Notes: generated by a model not told the origin, from the letters alone. 64,000 nucleotides of DNA from Streptomyces cylindrosporus (GCF_022698165.1 NZ_JALDAY010000005.1:310001-374000), one strand, 5' to 3'; positions 25,551 to 34,955 are shown, numbered from the stretch's first letter. Made by a program: numbers and translations.

Positions 25551-26093
25551 CTACTCCTCGAAGGTCGCCGTCAGTGCCTCCGCGAGGCCCGGCACCAGGT
25601 CGGAGCCGGTGAGGACGTCCGTCGGGGTGTCCTTCTCGCGCAGCCGCAGAGCGGACTCGCGGGTGCCGTCGCGCAGTACCGCGACCGTCATCCGGACCTC
25701 CTGACGGTCCGGGTGCTCGGCCACCCACTTCGCGAGCCTCTTCTCGTCCATCCCCTCCGGGACGGACGCCTCGGCGGACGGCGGCAGCATCAGCCGCTCC
25801 ACGGTGAGCGCGCAGCCGGCCACCGCGTCGGGCCAGGCGATGGTCGCGAGGAACTCGTCGAGCGCCTTGCCCGTTGGAATCTCGTCCTGCTCGATCGGCG
25901 TGAGCCCGGCGGACTCCTGCTCGCCCTCCAGGCCGAGCTGGGCCGCGAGGGCGGGTTCCTGGGTCCGCAGCCGAGCGGTGTCTACGAGGGCGAAGAGACG
26001 GGCGGGCTGGTCCCAGCCGAGGCCGGAGGCGTACTCGTCGATCTCGAGTACGGCCCGGGTGAGCGGGCTCGCCGCCATGGGGGTGTTGGACAT
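25551..26093 (-). CDS. PPA1309-family conserved actinobacterial protein
   Basis: 180-aa soluble protein with the family segments LTRAVLEIDEYASGLGWDQP, RLFALVDTARL and ECALTVERLMLPP-like CALTVERLMLPPSAE. There are no cysteines at recognisable sites and no membrane segment. ATG 26093 has AGGA about 10 nt upstream. It is divergent from the UPF0182 gene and convergent with the PDZ-Lon gene. Function unknown. Confidence 0.83.
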   Translation of the reverse strand: MSNTPMAASPLTRAVLEIDEYASGLGWDQPARLFALVDTARLRTQEPALAAQLGLEGEQESAGLTPIEQDEIPTGKALDEFLATIAWPDAVAGCALTVERLMLPPSAEASVPEGMDEKRLAKWVAEHPDRQEVRMTVAVLRDGTRESALRLREKDTPTDVLTGSDLVPGLAEALTATFEE

Positions 26094-26257
26094 GGTCACA
26101 ATCCTGCCTCGTTCATGGCCGGAATCGGGAACCGAGTAAACGGTGAGTAAGTTGCATAGGTGTGGGCCCGCGATCACGGGGGGCCACGGCGGGCTCGCGA
26201 ACACGAGGGCCTGACGGATCGACAGCGAACTTCGAGGTGCGCACCTTGGCTTTCCAG

Positions 26258-29218
26258 ATGCCGGACCGCGGCGGAGGCCCGACGGGGCCACGGATCAGAG
26301 TGGGCCGCCCGTCCCGGCGTGTCCGGACCCTGCTCATGACACTGGGCGTCCTTGCCGTGCTCGGCATGGCGTTCACCATGTTCGCGGGCTTCTGGACGGA
26401 CTGGCTCTGGTACCGGTCGGTGCACTACTCGTCCGTCTTCACGACGACGCTGTGGACGAAGATCGGGCTGTTCTTCGTCTTCGGTCTGCTGATGGCCCTC
26501 TCGGTCGGCTTCAACATCTGGCTCGCGCACCGGCTGCGGCCGCCGCTGAGCGCCATGTCGATGGAGCAGCAGAGCCTCGACCGGTACCGGATGGGCATCG
26601 CGCCGTACAAGCGCTGGCTGCTGCTCGCGATCACCTCGCTGGTGGGCCTGATCGCCGGTGCCTCGGCGTCGAGCCAGTGGCGGACCTGGCTGATGTGGGT
26701 CAACGGCGTGCCCTTCCACCAGAAGGACCCGCAGTTCCACCTCGACGTCTCGTTCTACGCCTTCGACCTGCCCTGGTACCGCTTCCTGCTGGGCTTCGGC
26801 TTCGCCGCCGCGATCCTCTCCCTGATCGCCGCCGCGCTCACCCACTACCTGTACGGCGGGCTGCGCGTCACCTCCCCGGGGGCGCGGGCCACCGCCGCCG
26901 CGACCGGTCATCTCTCCGTGCTGCTCGGCATCTTCGTCGCCCTGAAGGCGGTCGCGTACTGGCTCGACCGGTACGGCCTCGCGGTCAAGTCCAGCGACTT
27001 CAAGGCGACGGACAACTGGACCGGCCTGAGGTACGTCGACGCGAACGCCTACCTGCCGGCCAAGACGATCCTGTTCTGCATCGCCGTCATCTGCGCGCTG
27101 CTGTTCTTCGCCACCCTGTGGCGGCGCACCTGGCAGCTGCCCGTGATCGGCTTCGGCCTGATGGTGCTCTCGGCGATCCTGATCGGCGGCCTGTACCCGG
27201 CGATCGTCCAGAAGTTCCAGGTCCAGCCGAACGAGCAGGCCAAGGAAGCGCCGTACGTCGAGAAGAACCTCAAGGCGACGCGCGAGGCGTACGGCATCGA
27301 CGGCACCAAGGTCAGCGACTACTCGGGGACGAGCAAGACCAAGGACAAGACCACGCTGCGCGACGACGTGGACTCCACGGCGAGCATCCGCATCCTGGAC
27401 CCGAACATCGTCTCGCCGACCTTCCAGCAGCTCCAGCAGATCAGGAACTACTACGCGTTCCCGACCAACCTGGACGTCGACCGCTACACCAAGGACGGCA
27501 AGGTCCAGGACACCGTCATCGGTCTGCGCGAGCTGAACCTCAACGGCATTCCGAAGAACAACTGGATCAACGACCACTTCCGCTACACCCACGGCTACGG
27601 CGTGGTCGCCGCCAAGGGCACCGCGGCCGACGCCAACGGCCAGCCGGTCTTCACCGAGTCCGACCTGCCGTCCACCGGTGACCTGGGGACGTACGAGCAG
27701 CAGATCTACTACGGCGAGAAGACCACGACGTACTCGATCGTCGGCGGTCCCCAGAAGGAGATCGACTACTCCGACGACAGCGGCGAGAAGACCACCAGCT
27801 ACAAGGGCAAGAGCGGCGTCAACCTCGCCAACCCGATCAACCGGGCGGCGTACGCGGTGGCGTTCAGCGAGCCGCAGATCCTCTACTCCGGGGCGATCGG
27901 CGAGGGTTCGCGGATCCTCTACAACCGCACGCCCAAGGAGCGGGTCGAGGCGGTGGCGCCGTGGCTGACCATCGACGGCGACGCCTATCCGGCGGTGGTG
28001 GACGGCCGTATCCAGTGGATCGTCGACGCGTACACGACGACGAACGGATACCCGTACGCCTCCCGTACGACCCTCGGTGACACCACGGCCGACTCGCTGA
28101 CCGCGACCAACAACTCGCGCGCGGTGGTGGCCCAGCAGAACCAGGTCAACTACATCCGCAACTCGGTGAAGGCGACCGTCGACGCGTACACCGGCCAGGT
28201 CAAGCTCTACCAGTGGGACACCGAGGACCCGGTGCTGAAGACCTGGATGAAGGCCTTCCCGGGGACGGTGCAGCCCAAGAGCGCGATCTCCAAGTCGCTG
28301 CTGGCCCATCTGCGTTATCCGCAGGACCTGTTCAAGGTCCAGCGCGAGCTGCTGACCCGGTACCACGTCACCAACCCGACCACCTTCCTCACCGGCAGTG
28401 AGGTGTGGCAGGTGCCGGACGACCCGACCAACAAGTCGGGCAACGCGGTGCCGCCGTACTACCTGAGCATGAAGATGCCCGACCAGACGTCCCAGGCGTT
28501 CTCGCTGACGACGACGTTCACGCCCAACGGCCGGGACAACCTCAGTGCGTTCATGACGGTCGACGCCCAGGCGGACTCCAGCGACTACGGCAAGATCAGA
28601 ATCCTGAAACTGCCGACCAGTACGACCGTCGACGGACCCAAACAGGTACAGAGCCAGTTCAACTCCGAACAGGACATCGCCGAGTCGATCAAGCTGCTCA
28701 AGGGCGGCGACTCCGACATCGAGTACGGCAACCTGCTGACGGTGCCGCTCGACGGAGGACTGCTGTACGTGGAGCCGGTCTACGTACGCGGTGGTGGACT
28801 CAAGTACCCGCTGCTGCGGAAGGTGTTGGTCAGCTACGGCGACAAGACCGCCTTCGAGGACACCCTCGACGAGGCGCTCAACAAGGTCTTCGGAGCGGAG
28901 AGTTCGACCACACCACCACCGGACGAGGGGACGACCACACCCCCGACGTCCGGTAATCCCACGGTCCAGGAGGCGCTGAACGACGCCCAGAAGGCCTTCG
29001 ACAAGGGCCAGGCAGCCCTGAAGAAGGGCGACTGGCAGGCGTACGGCGAGGCGCAGAAGGACCTGGAGGACGCGCTGAAGCGGGCCGAGGACGCGCAGTC
29101 CAAGGCCGACAAGTCGAGTGGGGGCAGCGGCAACAAGAGCAGCAGCAGCCCCAGTCCCAGCACCAGTGCCAGTCCCAGCAGCAGTCCGAGTCCGAGCAAG
29201 AGCTCCGGCAGCGGCTGA
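26258..29218 (+). CDS. UPF0182-family large membrane protein
   Basis: 986 aa. About seven membrane helices fill residues 20-320 (LLMTLGVLAVLGMAFTMFAG, TKIGLFFVFGLLMALSVGF and others). A long extracytoplasmic domain follows (about residues 330-890), then an acidic/Thr-Pro stretch, an Ala/Lys coiled segment and a Ser/Pro tail with SPSPS repeats. It matches the COG1615 family, common in actinobacteria and of unknown function. ATG 26258 begins at MPDRGGGPTGPRI. A tRNA gene follows 43 nt downstream. Confidence 0.9.
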   Translation: MPDRGGGPTGPRIRVGRPSRRVRTLLMTLGVLAVLGMAFTMFAGFWTDWLWYRSVHYSSVFTTTLWTKIGLFFVFGLLMALSVGFNIWLAHRLRPPLSAMSMEQQSLDRYRMGIAPYKRWLLLAITSLVGLIAGASASSQWRTWLMWVNGVPFHQKDPQFHLDVSFYAFDLPWYRFLLGFGFAAAILSLIAAALTHYLYGGLRVTSPGARATAAATGHLSVLLGIFVALKAVAYWLDRYGLAVKSSDFKATDNWTGLRYVDANAYLPAKTILFCIAVICALLFFATLWRRTWQLPVIGFGLMVLSAILIGGLYPAIVQKFQVQPNEQAKEAPYVEKNLKATREAYGIDGTKVSDYSGTSKTKDKTTLRDDVDSTASIRILDPNIVSPTFQQLQQIRNYYAFPTNLDVDRYTKDGKVQDTVIGLRELNLNGIPKNNWINDHFRYTHGYGVVAAKGTAADANGQPVFTESDLPSTGDLGTYEQQIYYGEKTTTYSIVGGPQKEIDYSDDSGEKTTSYKGKSGVNLANPINRAAYAVAFSEPQILYSGAIGEGSRILYNRTPKERVEAVAPWLTIDGDAYPAVVDGRIQWIVDAYTTTNGYPYASRTTLGDTTADSLTATNNSRAVVAQQNQVNYIRNSVKATVDAYTGQVKLYQWDTEDPVLKTWMKAFPGTVQPKSAISKSLLAHLRYPQDLFKVQRELLTRYHVTNPTTFLTGSEVWQVPDDPTNKSGNAVPPYYLSMKMPDQTSQAFSLTTTFTPNGRDNLSAFMTVDAQADSSDYGKIRILKLPTSTTVDGPKQVQSQFNSEQDIAESIKLLKGGDSDIEYGNLLTVPLDGGLLYVEPVYVRGGGLKYPLLRKVLVSYGDKTAFEDTLDEALNKVFGAESSTTPPPDEGTTTPPTSGNPTVQEALNDAQKAFDKGQAALKKGDWQAYGEAQKDLEDALKRAEDAQSKADKSSGGSGNKSSSSPSPSTSASPSSSPSPSKSSGSG

Positions 29219-29261
29219 TCAAATGCCCGTCCCGCGTCGTGATACGGTTGCCGAACAACGA

Positions 29262-29335
29262 CGCGGGGTGGAGCAGCTCGGTAGCTCGCTGGGCTCATAA
29301 CCCAGAGGTCGCAGGTTCAAATCCTGTCCCCGCTA
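29262..29335 (+). tRNA. Initiator tRNA-fMet (CAU), copy 1
   Basis: 74 nt without encoded CCA. Acceptor, D (AGCTCGGTA), anticodon (CTGGG-CTCATAA-CCCAG), variable and T (GCAGG-TTCAAAT-CCTGT) arms fold fully. Initiator marks are the unpaired C1/U72 position and three G:C pairs next to the anticodon loop. Identical to copy 2 at 31433. Confidence 0.97.
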
Positions 29336-29343
29336 CTGAAGTC

Positions 29344-29375
29344 GAAGGCCCGGATCCTCACGGATCCGGGCCTTC
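29344..29375 (+). terminator. Terminator after tRNA-fMet copy 1
   Basis: Perfect 14-bp stem (29344-29357 with 29362-29375), loop TCAC, directly after the tRNA. Confidence 0.85.
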
Positions 29376-29538
29376 GTGATGTGCGAACGCATGTGCCGAC
29401 AGGGGATTCGCCGTGCCGCCGTGGGGAGTTGGGTGATGTGTGTTTGACTTGTCTCTCTGTGGGCATGTCGACAAAACGCTGAAGTGACCTCACTGACTGC
29501 GGTATACCAGGTGTACCCAGGTTGCAGGTGGTGCGACG

Positions 29539-31359
29539 ATGGACGTTATGGGGGACAAGGCAACTCTGTTCGAGACAGGGCGATTTGTGCAGCCCTCCGG
29601 CCCGGAGCAAGCCGAGGCCGGGGAGGAGGCTGCCGAGCAGGCTGCCGAGGAACTGCGTCAGCGCCTCGCCGCGGAGGCCGGCGACGTCGAGGCGATGAGT
29701 GTCCTCGGGGCCATGCTGCTGCGCCGCGGAGATCTCGACGGAGCCGAACCCCAGCTGCGTGCCGCCACCGCGGCCGGTGACCGCGCCGCCGCCAACAACC
29801 TGGGAGTCCTCCTTCACCAGCGCGGATACGCCGACGAGGCCGCCGGGTGGTGGCGGATCGCCGCCGTCGCCGGTTCCGCCGCCGCCGCCCACGCGCTCGG
29901 CCGGCACCACCGCGAGCGCGGGGACGAGCCCGCCGCCGAGTACTGGCTGCGCCAGTCCGCCGAGCAGGGGCACGCCCTGGGCGCGTACGCGCTCGCCGAT
30001 CTGCTGGAGCACCGCGGGGACACCGGGGCCGAGGCGTGGATGCGGGCCGCGGCCGAGCGGGGGCACCGCGAGGCGGCGTACCGGCTGGCGCGCGCTCTTG
30101 ATCGCAAGGCGGCGAGCGAGGGCGAGGGCGGGACTGACAACGGTGTCGAACTGCTGGCCCAGGCCGAGCAGTTCTACCGGCAGGCCGCCGCGCGCGGACA
30201 CCGGCGGGCCGCGCTGCACCTCGGCGCGATCCTGGAGAAGCGCGGCGAGCTCAAGGAGGCCGGGCGCTGGTACCTGACCTCCGCCAAGGACGGCGAGGCG
30301 CGCGCCGCGTGCGCGCTGGGCTTCCTGCTGCGCGACGCCGGCGACACCGAGAGCGCCGCCGTCTGGTGGCTGCGCGCCGCCCAGGACGGGGACGGCAACG
30401 CGGCGAACGCGCTGGGCGCGCTGCACGCCGAGCGGGGCGAGACGCAGACCGCCGAGCGGTGGTACCGGGCGGCGATGGACGCCGGGGACGACAACGGCGC
30501 GTACAACCTCGGGCTGCTCTGCGCCGAGCAGGGGCGGACCGCGCCGGCCGAGCAGTGGTACCGGCGGGCCGCCTATGCCGGGCACCGGGAGGCCGCCAAC
30601 GCGCTCGCCATTCTGCTGCTTCAGGGCGGGGACGCGACCGGGGCCGAGCCGTGGTTCTCCAAGGCCGCGGAGGCCGGGAGCGTGGACGCCGCGTTCAACC
30701 TGGGGATCCTCTTCGCCGGGCGGGGCGAGGACGACGTCGCGCTGCGGTGGTACGAGCGTGCCGCCGCCGCCGGGCACACGGAGGCCGCGCTGCAGGTCGG
30801 GATCGCGCGGCTGCGGGACGGGGACGAGGGTGCGGCCGAGCGGCATCTGCGGTGTGCGGCGGGGGGCGGCAGCGCGGAGGGGGCGTACCGGCTGGCGACC
30901 GTGCTCGACGCGCGGCGGCCGCCGGAGCCCGCGCATGAGCTGGGCGAGATCGTGCACGAGAAGACCGAGTGCGAGGAGTGGTACGAGCGGGCGGCCTCCC
31001 TGGGGCATCGGCGGGCGCAGGTGCGGGTGGGGATGCTGGCGGCGGCCCGGGGGGACGTGGTCGAGGCGGCTCGGTGGTACCGGGAGGCCGCGGAGGCCGG
31101 GTCCCGCAACGGCGCCTTCAATCTCGGGCTCCTGCTGGCCCGGGAGGGAAGCGAGCCGGAGGCCGCGGTGTGGTGGACCCGGGCCGCAGACGCCGGGCAC
31201 GGTCGGGCGGCGCTCCGGCTGGCCCTGGTCTACGCGCGTCAGGGCGAGCTGGCGGAGGGACAGCGGTGGGCCGACCGGGCGGTGACCTTGGGGCCGGGGG
31301 AGGTCTCGGAGCGGGCGGCACGGCTGCGGGACGCGCTGCGGGAGGAACTGTCGGCGTGA
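29539..31359 (+). CDS. Sel1/TPR-like repeat protein (606 aa)
   Basis: Solenoid protein made almost wholly of about 14-15 Sel1-like helical repeats of some 36 residues, each with the pattern A..LG.LL..RGD...AE.WWRRAA.AGH..AA. There is no enzyme domain, signal peptide or membrane helix. Such repeats mediate protein-protein contacts. ATG 29539 or ATG 29548 (MGDKATLFETGRF) are both possible, with AGGTGG about 10 nt before the first. Upstream are two near-palindromes, GGTATACC and GGTGTACC (29502-29520). The gene is enclosed by two identical initiator tRNA genes. Confidence 0.85.
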   Translation: MDVMGDKATLFETGRFVQPSGPEQAEAGEEAAEQAAEELRQRLAAEAGDVEAMSVLGAMLLRRGDLDGAEPQLRAATAAGDRAAANNLGVLLHQRGYADEAAGWWRIAAVAGSAAAAHALGRHHRERGDEPAAEYWLRQSAEQGHALGAYALADLLEHRGDTGAEAWMRAAAERGHREAAYRLARALDRKAASEGEGGTDNGVELLAQAEQFYRQAAARGHRRAALHLGAILEKRGELKEAGRWYLTSAKDGEARAACALGFLLRDAGDTESAAVWWLRAAQDGDGNAANALGALHAERGETQTAERWYRAAMDAGDDNGAYNLGLLCAEQGRTAPAEQWYRRAAYAGHREAANALAILLLQGGDATGAEPWFSKAAEAGSVDAAFNLGILFAGRGEDDVALRWYERAAAAGHTEAALQVGIARLRDGDEGAAERHLRCAAGGGSAEGAYRLATVLDARRPPEPAHELGEIVHEKTECEEWYERAASLGHRRAQVRVGMLAAARGDVVEAARWYREAAEAGSRNGAFNLGLLLAREGSEPEAAVWWTRAADAGHGRAALRLALVYARQGELAEGQRWADRAVTLGPGEVSERAARLRDALREELSA

Positions 31360-31390
31360 GGGCACGGTGCGTACGGGAGCCGAAAGCGAT

Positions 31391-31420
31391 TTGCTTCCGT
31401 CGGCGGTCTTGACGTAACGT
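31391..31420 (+). promoter_or_regulatory. Candidate promoter of tRNA-fMet copy 2
   Basis: TTGCTT (31391-31396), 18-nt spacer and TAACGT (31415-31420) sit 12 nt before the tRNA 5' end, suitable for a housekeeping sigma promoter. Confidence 0.5.
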
Positions 31421-31432
31421 TGCGTTCACCGA

Positions 31433-31506
31433 CGCGGGGTGGAGCAGCTCGGTAGCTCGCTGGGCTCATAACCCAGAGGTCGCAGGTTCAAATCCTGTCC
31501 CCGCTA
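31433..31506 (+). tRNA. Initiator tRNA-fMet (CAU), copy 2
   Basis: 74 nt, identical in sequence to the tRNA at 29262. Identity extends to 83 bp (31430-31512 versus 29259-29341), after which the two loci have different terminators. Same initiator features: C1/U72 and three G:C pairs below the CAU loop. Confidence 0.97.
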
Positions 31507-31516
31507 CTGAAGGCCT

Positions 31517-31548
31517 GGGGCCGGAATCCAGAAATGGGTTCCGGCCCC
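31517..31548 (+). terminator. Terminator after tRNA-fMet copy 2
   Basis: 13-bp stem with one G.U pair (31517-31529 with 31536-31548), loop AGAAAT. It also lies downstream of the convergent ABC transporter operon. Confidence 0.8.
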
Positions 31549-31573
31549 GAGTCGTGTCTGCCCCGAGTCGTGT

Positions 31574-32716
31574 CTATGGAGTGTGGCCCACCGCCTCCTC
31601 GTAAAGGGACCGGTCCACCGTCTTCGCCTCGGGGAGCGGGTCGCCGCCCTGGACCGCTCCCTGCGCCGCGTACGCCGACTGGAGACGGGTCGTCGTGCCG
31701 GCCCGGATCTCCCAGTCCATGCGCAGGGACGGGGTCGACTTCAGGATCGTCCCGTCGGTCTTCAGGAGTTTCGCCAGGTAGGTGACGAAGGCCGCGTCCG
31801 CCTTGTAGTCCGACGCGAAGTACGTGTTCACCGTGCGGATGTACGCCCTCAGCAGCGCCACCCCCGCGTCCACGTCGCCGTTCAGCAGGGAACGGCCGTA
31901 CAGCATGCCGCCCAGCGGCTCGCCCTGCGGCTGGCCGCCGAGGAAGGCATAGCCGGGCTTGCCGTCGACGTTGCGCCAGACCGGGTCCAGGAGCCAGGCC
32001 GAGTCGACGCCGCCGTTCCGGAGGGCCGTGAGGACGTCGGCGGAGCCCAGCTGGCGGTACTGGATCCTGTCGAGGCCGCCGCCGTGCGAGGCGAGCGCCT
32101 TCTGCATGGGGTACGCGATCACCGAGCCCTTGCCGATCATCGTGCCCAGCGTGCGGCCCGCCATCGGGACGGACGCGGCGCTCTCGCCCTTCTTCAGCCG
32201 CACCCACAGTCCGCTCTTCGAGCCGGCCGCGGGTGAGAAGTTCCCGGCGACCCACTTGATGTCGAAGCCGCCCCGGATGCCGTTCATGACGGCCGCCTCC
32301 GGAGCCGCCCAGAGCGCGTCGATGTCGCCCTTCGCCAGCAGCGGCAGGGCGTCCGGCGTGGGCAGGACCTTCAGCGTGACGTCCAGGCCCTCCTTCTTGA
32401 ACTCGCCCTTGTCGAGGGCGACTTCGAGGGGCGCCACGTACTCGGCGCTCAGCGTTCCCGTAGCGATGGTGAGTTTGCGGGTCTTGGGCAGCGGCTTCGG
32501 GGCGGGGGCGCCGGAGTCGCAGCGGGCCGGTGCGCGGGTCGGAGACAGGTTGGCCGGGTCCGTCCAGGACTTCGCGCCGCAGCCCTCCACCGGGCGGACC
32601 GTGCGCTGCCGGGCGCCCGCCTGAGTCGCCGAGTCGTCCGTGTGCGACGCCGAGCAGGCGGCCGACGCCAGCAGCGCCGCCACGGCCACGACGGCGCCGT
32701 ATGCACGCCTCTTCAT
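31574..32716 (-). CDS. ABC transporter substrate-binding lipoprotein (SsuA/NMT1-like)
   Basis: 380 aa. The N-terminus MKRRAYGAVVAVAALLASAAC has a Lys/Arg start, hydrophobic core and a lipobox-like LASAAC, so a lipoprotein is predicted. The mature part matches SsuA/TauA/NMT1 binding proteins: KLTIATGTLSAEYVAPLEVALDKG, then GLDVTLKVLPTPDALPLLAKGDIDALW and GIRGGFDIKWVAG. It is the last gene of the ATPase-permease-binding protein operon (ATGA overlap 32713-32716). The substrate could be a sulfonate, nitrate-like anion or pyrimidine precursor. Confidence 0.87.
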   Translation of the reverse strand: MKRRAYGAVVAVAALLASAACSASHTDDSATQAGARQRTVRPVEGCGAKSWTDPANLSPTRAPARCDSGAPAPKPLPKTRKLTIATGTLSAEYVAPLEVALDKGEFKKEGLDVTLKVLPTPDALPLLAKGDIDALWAAPEAAVMNGIRGGFDIKWVAGNFSPAAGSKSGLWVRLKKGESAASVPMAGRTLGTMIGKGSVIAYPMQKALASHGGGLDRIQYRQLGSADVLTALRNGGVDSAWLLDPVWRNVDGKPGYAFLGGQPQGEPLGGMLYGRSLLNGDVDAGVALLRAYIRTVNTYFASDYKADAAFVTYLAKLLKTDGTILKSTPSLRMDWEIRAGTTTRLQSAYAAQGAVQGGDPLPEAKTVDRSLYEEAVGHTP

Positions 32717-33585
32717 GACTGGCCCCTTCCGCGGTCCCTCGGTGCCCACGGGGTGAGCAACCGGCCCAGCAGTCTGATGAGTTCGGAGAAGAGCACGCCC
32801 AGGACCGCCACGCAGACGATGCCGACGAACATCACGTCGTTCTGGAACAGCGCACGCGAGTCGAAGATGAGGTGGCCCAGGCCGTTCGTCGCGGCGATCT
32901 GCTCCGAGGCGACGATCACCAGGACGGCGACGCCCGCCGCGATGCGCGCGCCGACCAGGACCGACGGGAGGGAGGCGGGCAGCAGGACGTGGCGGAACAT
33001 CTGCCAGGGGGAGGCGCCGAAGACGCGGCCCGCGTCGCGGTGGCCCGACGGGATGGCGATCACCGCCGACATCGTGGAGATCCAGACGAAGAAGAAGACC
33101 GTGGTCGCGACCAACGCGATCTGCGGGCCCTCGCCCAGGCCGAACATGTTCAGGAAGATCGGGAGCAGGGCGAGCTTCGGGACCACGTACAGGGCGTCCA
33201 GGAGGGGTTCGAGAGCGGCTCTGACCAGGGAGAGGGAGCCCATCAGCAGGCCCAGCAGGTAGCCCGCGGCCGTGCCGAGCGCGTAGCCGGCCAGGACGCG
33301 CTTCAGGGTCGCCCACACGTCCGGCCACAGGTCGCCGGCCGCCGCGCGGTCCCAGCCGTCGGACAGGATCGTGGAGGGGGCGGGGTAGACGCGGTCGTCG
33401 ATCCAGCCCTGGGCGGCGGCCAGTTGCCACCACAGGAGCAGGACCAGCGGGACGGCCACCGCGAGCGCGAGTTGCAGGGCGCGCCTGCGGCGGTGGGTGC
33501 GGGACGGGTGGAGTTCCTCCGGGCCCGGGCGGCGGACCAGGACCGATTCCCTCTCGGGTTCCTTCTTGGGCGCGATGGTCGTCAT
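32713..33585 (-). CDS. ABC transporter permease (SsuC/TauC-like)
   Basis: 290-aa permease with six predicted helices, for example ALQLALAVAVPLVLLLWWQL and VALVATTVFFFVWISTMSAV. The cytoplasmic coupling EAA-like loop reads DAGRVFGASPWQMFRHVLLP. The start ATG overlaps the ATPase stop by ATGA (33582-33585), and its own stop overlaps the binding-protein start. Belongs to the BinPDT inner-membrane family of sulfonate, nitrate and taurine importers. Confidence 0.88.
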   Translation of the reverse strand: MTTIAPKKEPERESVLVRRPGPEELHPSRTHRRRRALQLALAVAVPLVLLLWWQLAAAQGWIDDRVYPAPSTILSDGWDRAAAGDLWPDVWATLKRVLAGYALGTAAGYLLGLLMGSLSLVRAALEPLLDALYVVPKLALLPIFLNMFGLGEGPQIALVATTVFFFVWISTMSAVIAIPSGHRDAGRVFGASPWQMFRHVLLPASLPSVLVGARIAAGVAVLVIVASEQIAATNGLGHLIFDSRALFQNDVMFVGIVCVAVLGVLFSELIRLLGRLLTPWAPRDRGRGQS

Positions 33586-34349
33586 GCCGGTGCCGCCTCC
33601 TTCCGCAGCAGGTCCCACAGTTCGCTCTTCAACGCGGTGAACTCGGGGTCGGTGCGCACCTCGCCGGTGCGCGGGCGCGGGAACGGCGGGTGGTGCTCGG
33701 CGATGATCCGGCCGGGGCGGGCGGACATCACCAGGACGCGGTCGCCGAGGACGATCGCCTCCTCCAGGCTGTGGGTGATGAAGAGCGTGGTGGTCCTCAG
33801 GGACTGGGTGAGGGCCAGCAGTTCGTCCTGGAGGATCGTGCGCAGCTGGGCGTCCAGGGCGGCGAACGGCTCGTCCATGAGCAGCAGTTCGGGCTCCACG
33901 GCCAGGCCGCGGGCGATCGCCACCCGCTGGCGCATGCCGCCCGACAGGGCCGCCGGGTAGGCGTCGGCGAAGTCGGCCAGGCCCAGGCGGTCCAGCCAGG
34001 CGTCGGCGCGCGCGTTCGCCTCGCGGCGCGGGACGCGCTGGACGTCGAGGCCGAAGCGGACGTTGGCCCGGACCGACTTCCAGTCGTAGATGCCGTAGTC
34101 CTGGAAGATCATGGCGGCGGGGCGCGGACTCGACGTGCGGATCCGCAACTGGCCGGTGCTGGGGCGCAGCAGGCCCGCCGCGATGCGCAGCAGCGTGGAC
34201 TTGCCGCAACCCGACGGTCCCACGACGCACACGAACTCGCCGGGGGCGACGGTCAGTTCGAGCGGACCGAGCGCGTCGACGACGTGGGGCGGGCGGCCGA
34301 AGCCGCGGGTCAGGTCGGTGGCATGGAGTTTGGGGTGCGGATCTCCCAC
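33582..34349 (-). CDS. ABC transporter ATPase (SsuB/TauB-like)
   Basis: 255 aa. Walker A GPSGCGKSTLL, Q-loop FQDYGIYDWKSV, signature LSGGMRQRVAIARGLA, Walker B LLLMDEPFAALD and the H-loop ITHSLEEA are all intact. GTG 34349 is supported by AAGGAG 5 nt upstream; longer in-frame starts lack a site. First gene of a three-gene importer operon with 4-nt overlaps throughout. Confidence 0.9.
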   Translation of the reverse strand: MGDPHPKLHATDLTRGFGRPPHVVDALGPLELTVAPGEFVCVVGPSGCGKSTLLRIAAGLLRPSTGQLRIRTSSPRPAAMIFQDYGIYDWKSVRANVRFGLDVQRVPRREANARADAWLDRLGLADFADAYPAALSGGMRQRVAIARGLAVEPELLLMDEPFAALDAQLRTILQDELLALTQSLRTTTLFITHSLEEAIVLGDRVLVMSARPGRIIAEHHPPFPRPRTGEVRTDPEFTALKSELWDLLRKEAAPA

Positions 34350-34444
34350 GGTTGCTCCTTGCGGAGTTCGGCAGCGAGAGGGGGGTGGGTGCCGCACGAC
34401 GATATGACGGTCCGTCAGATTCGGGAAGCCTGTAGACAGCACGA

Positions 34445-34473
34445 AGCCCCGGCTCCCCTGAGGGGCCGGGGCT
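34445..34473 (-). terminator. Terminator of the Fur-family gene
   Basis: AGCCCCGG ... CCCC-TGA-GGGG ... CCGGGGCT, a 12-bp stem with a 2-nt bulge. It lies downstream of the Fur gene and upstream of the ABC operon, separating the two co-directional units. Confidence 0.75.
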
Positions 34474-34488
34474 CTTCGCGATGAAGGG

Positions 34489-34908
34489 TTACGCCGTCGC
34501 CGCGCAGTTCGGGCAGATGCCGCGGTAGGTGACCTCGACGTCGGAGACCTTGAAGCCGAAGCGCTCCGAGTCGGGCAGGTCGGCCATCGGGTTGCCGCTG
34601 GGGTGGACGTCCTTGATCTCGCCGCACCGGGCGCAGACCAGGTGGTGGTGCGGCCGGTGCGCGTTCGGGTCGTACCGCTTGGCGCGCTTGTCCGTGGCGA
34701 CCTCGAGGACCTCGCCGAGGGAGACCAGCTCGCCCAGCGTGTTGTAGACGGTCGCCCGGGAGATCTCCGGCAGCTTGGCGACGGCCCTGGCGTGGACCTC
34801 GTCGGCCGTCAGATGGACGTGCTCACCGTCGAGAACCTCGGCCACGACGCGCCGCTGTGCGGTCATCCGCCAGCCGCGTCCGCGCAGCCGTTCCAGAAGG
34901 TCGCTCAT
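34489..34908 (-). CDS. Fur-family metalloregulator
   Basis: 139 aa. Winged helix (MTAQRRVVAEVL ... ISRATVYNTLGELV) followed by a dimerisation domain with HRPHHHLVCARCG and a final CPNC: the two CxxC pairs form the structural zinc site and the HHH segment contributes to the sensing metal site. This resembles PerR/FurA-type sensors more than Zur or Nur, but sequence alone does not decide. A TAGGCT box 7 nt before the ATG suggests a leaderless transcript. A palindrome at 34956-34970 may be its operator (autoregulation). Confidence 0.85.
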   Translation of the reverse strand: MSDLLERLRGRGWRMTAQRRVVAEVLDGEHVHLTADEVHARAVAKLPEISRATVYNTLGELVSLGEVLEVATDKRAKRYDPNAHRPHHHLVCARCGEIKDVHPSGNPMADLPDSERFGFKVSDVEVTYRGICPNCAATA

Positions 34909-34955
34909 ACGACCCAGCCTAACAGAAGGGGACCAGGTCGCGAACAGATATGGTT

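Noticed and set aside
29262..31506. tRNA pair as att sites of an integrated element
   Set aside because: The repeat covers whole tRNAs, and no integrase, excisionase or replication gene lies between them; only the Sel1 gene does.
34489..34908. Calling the Fur-family gene catR, nur or zur
   Set aside because: The metal motifs do not separate the subgroups and no target gene such as catalase or nickel/zinc transport is adjacent.
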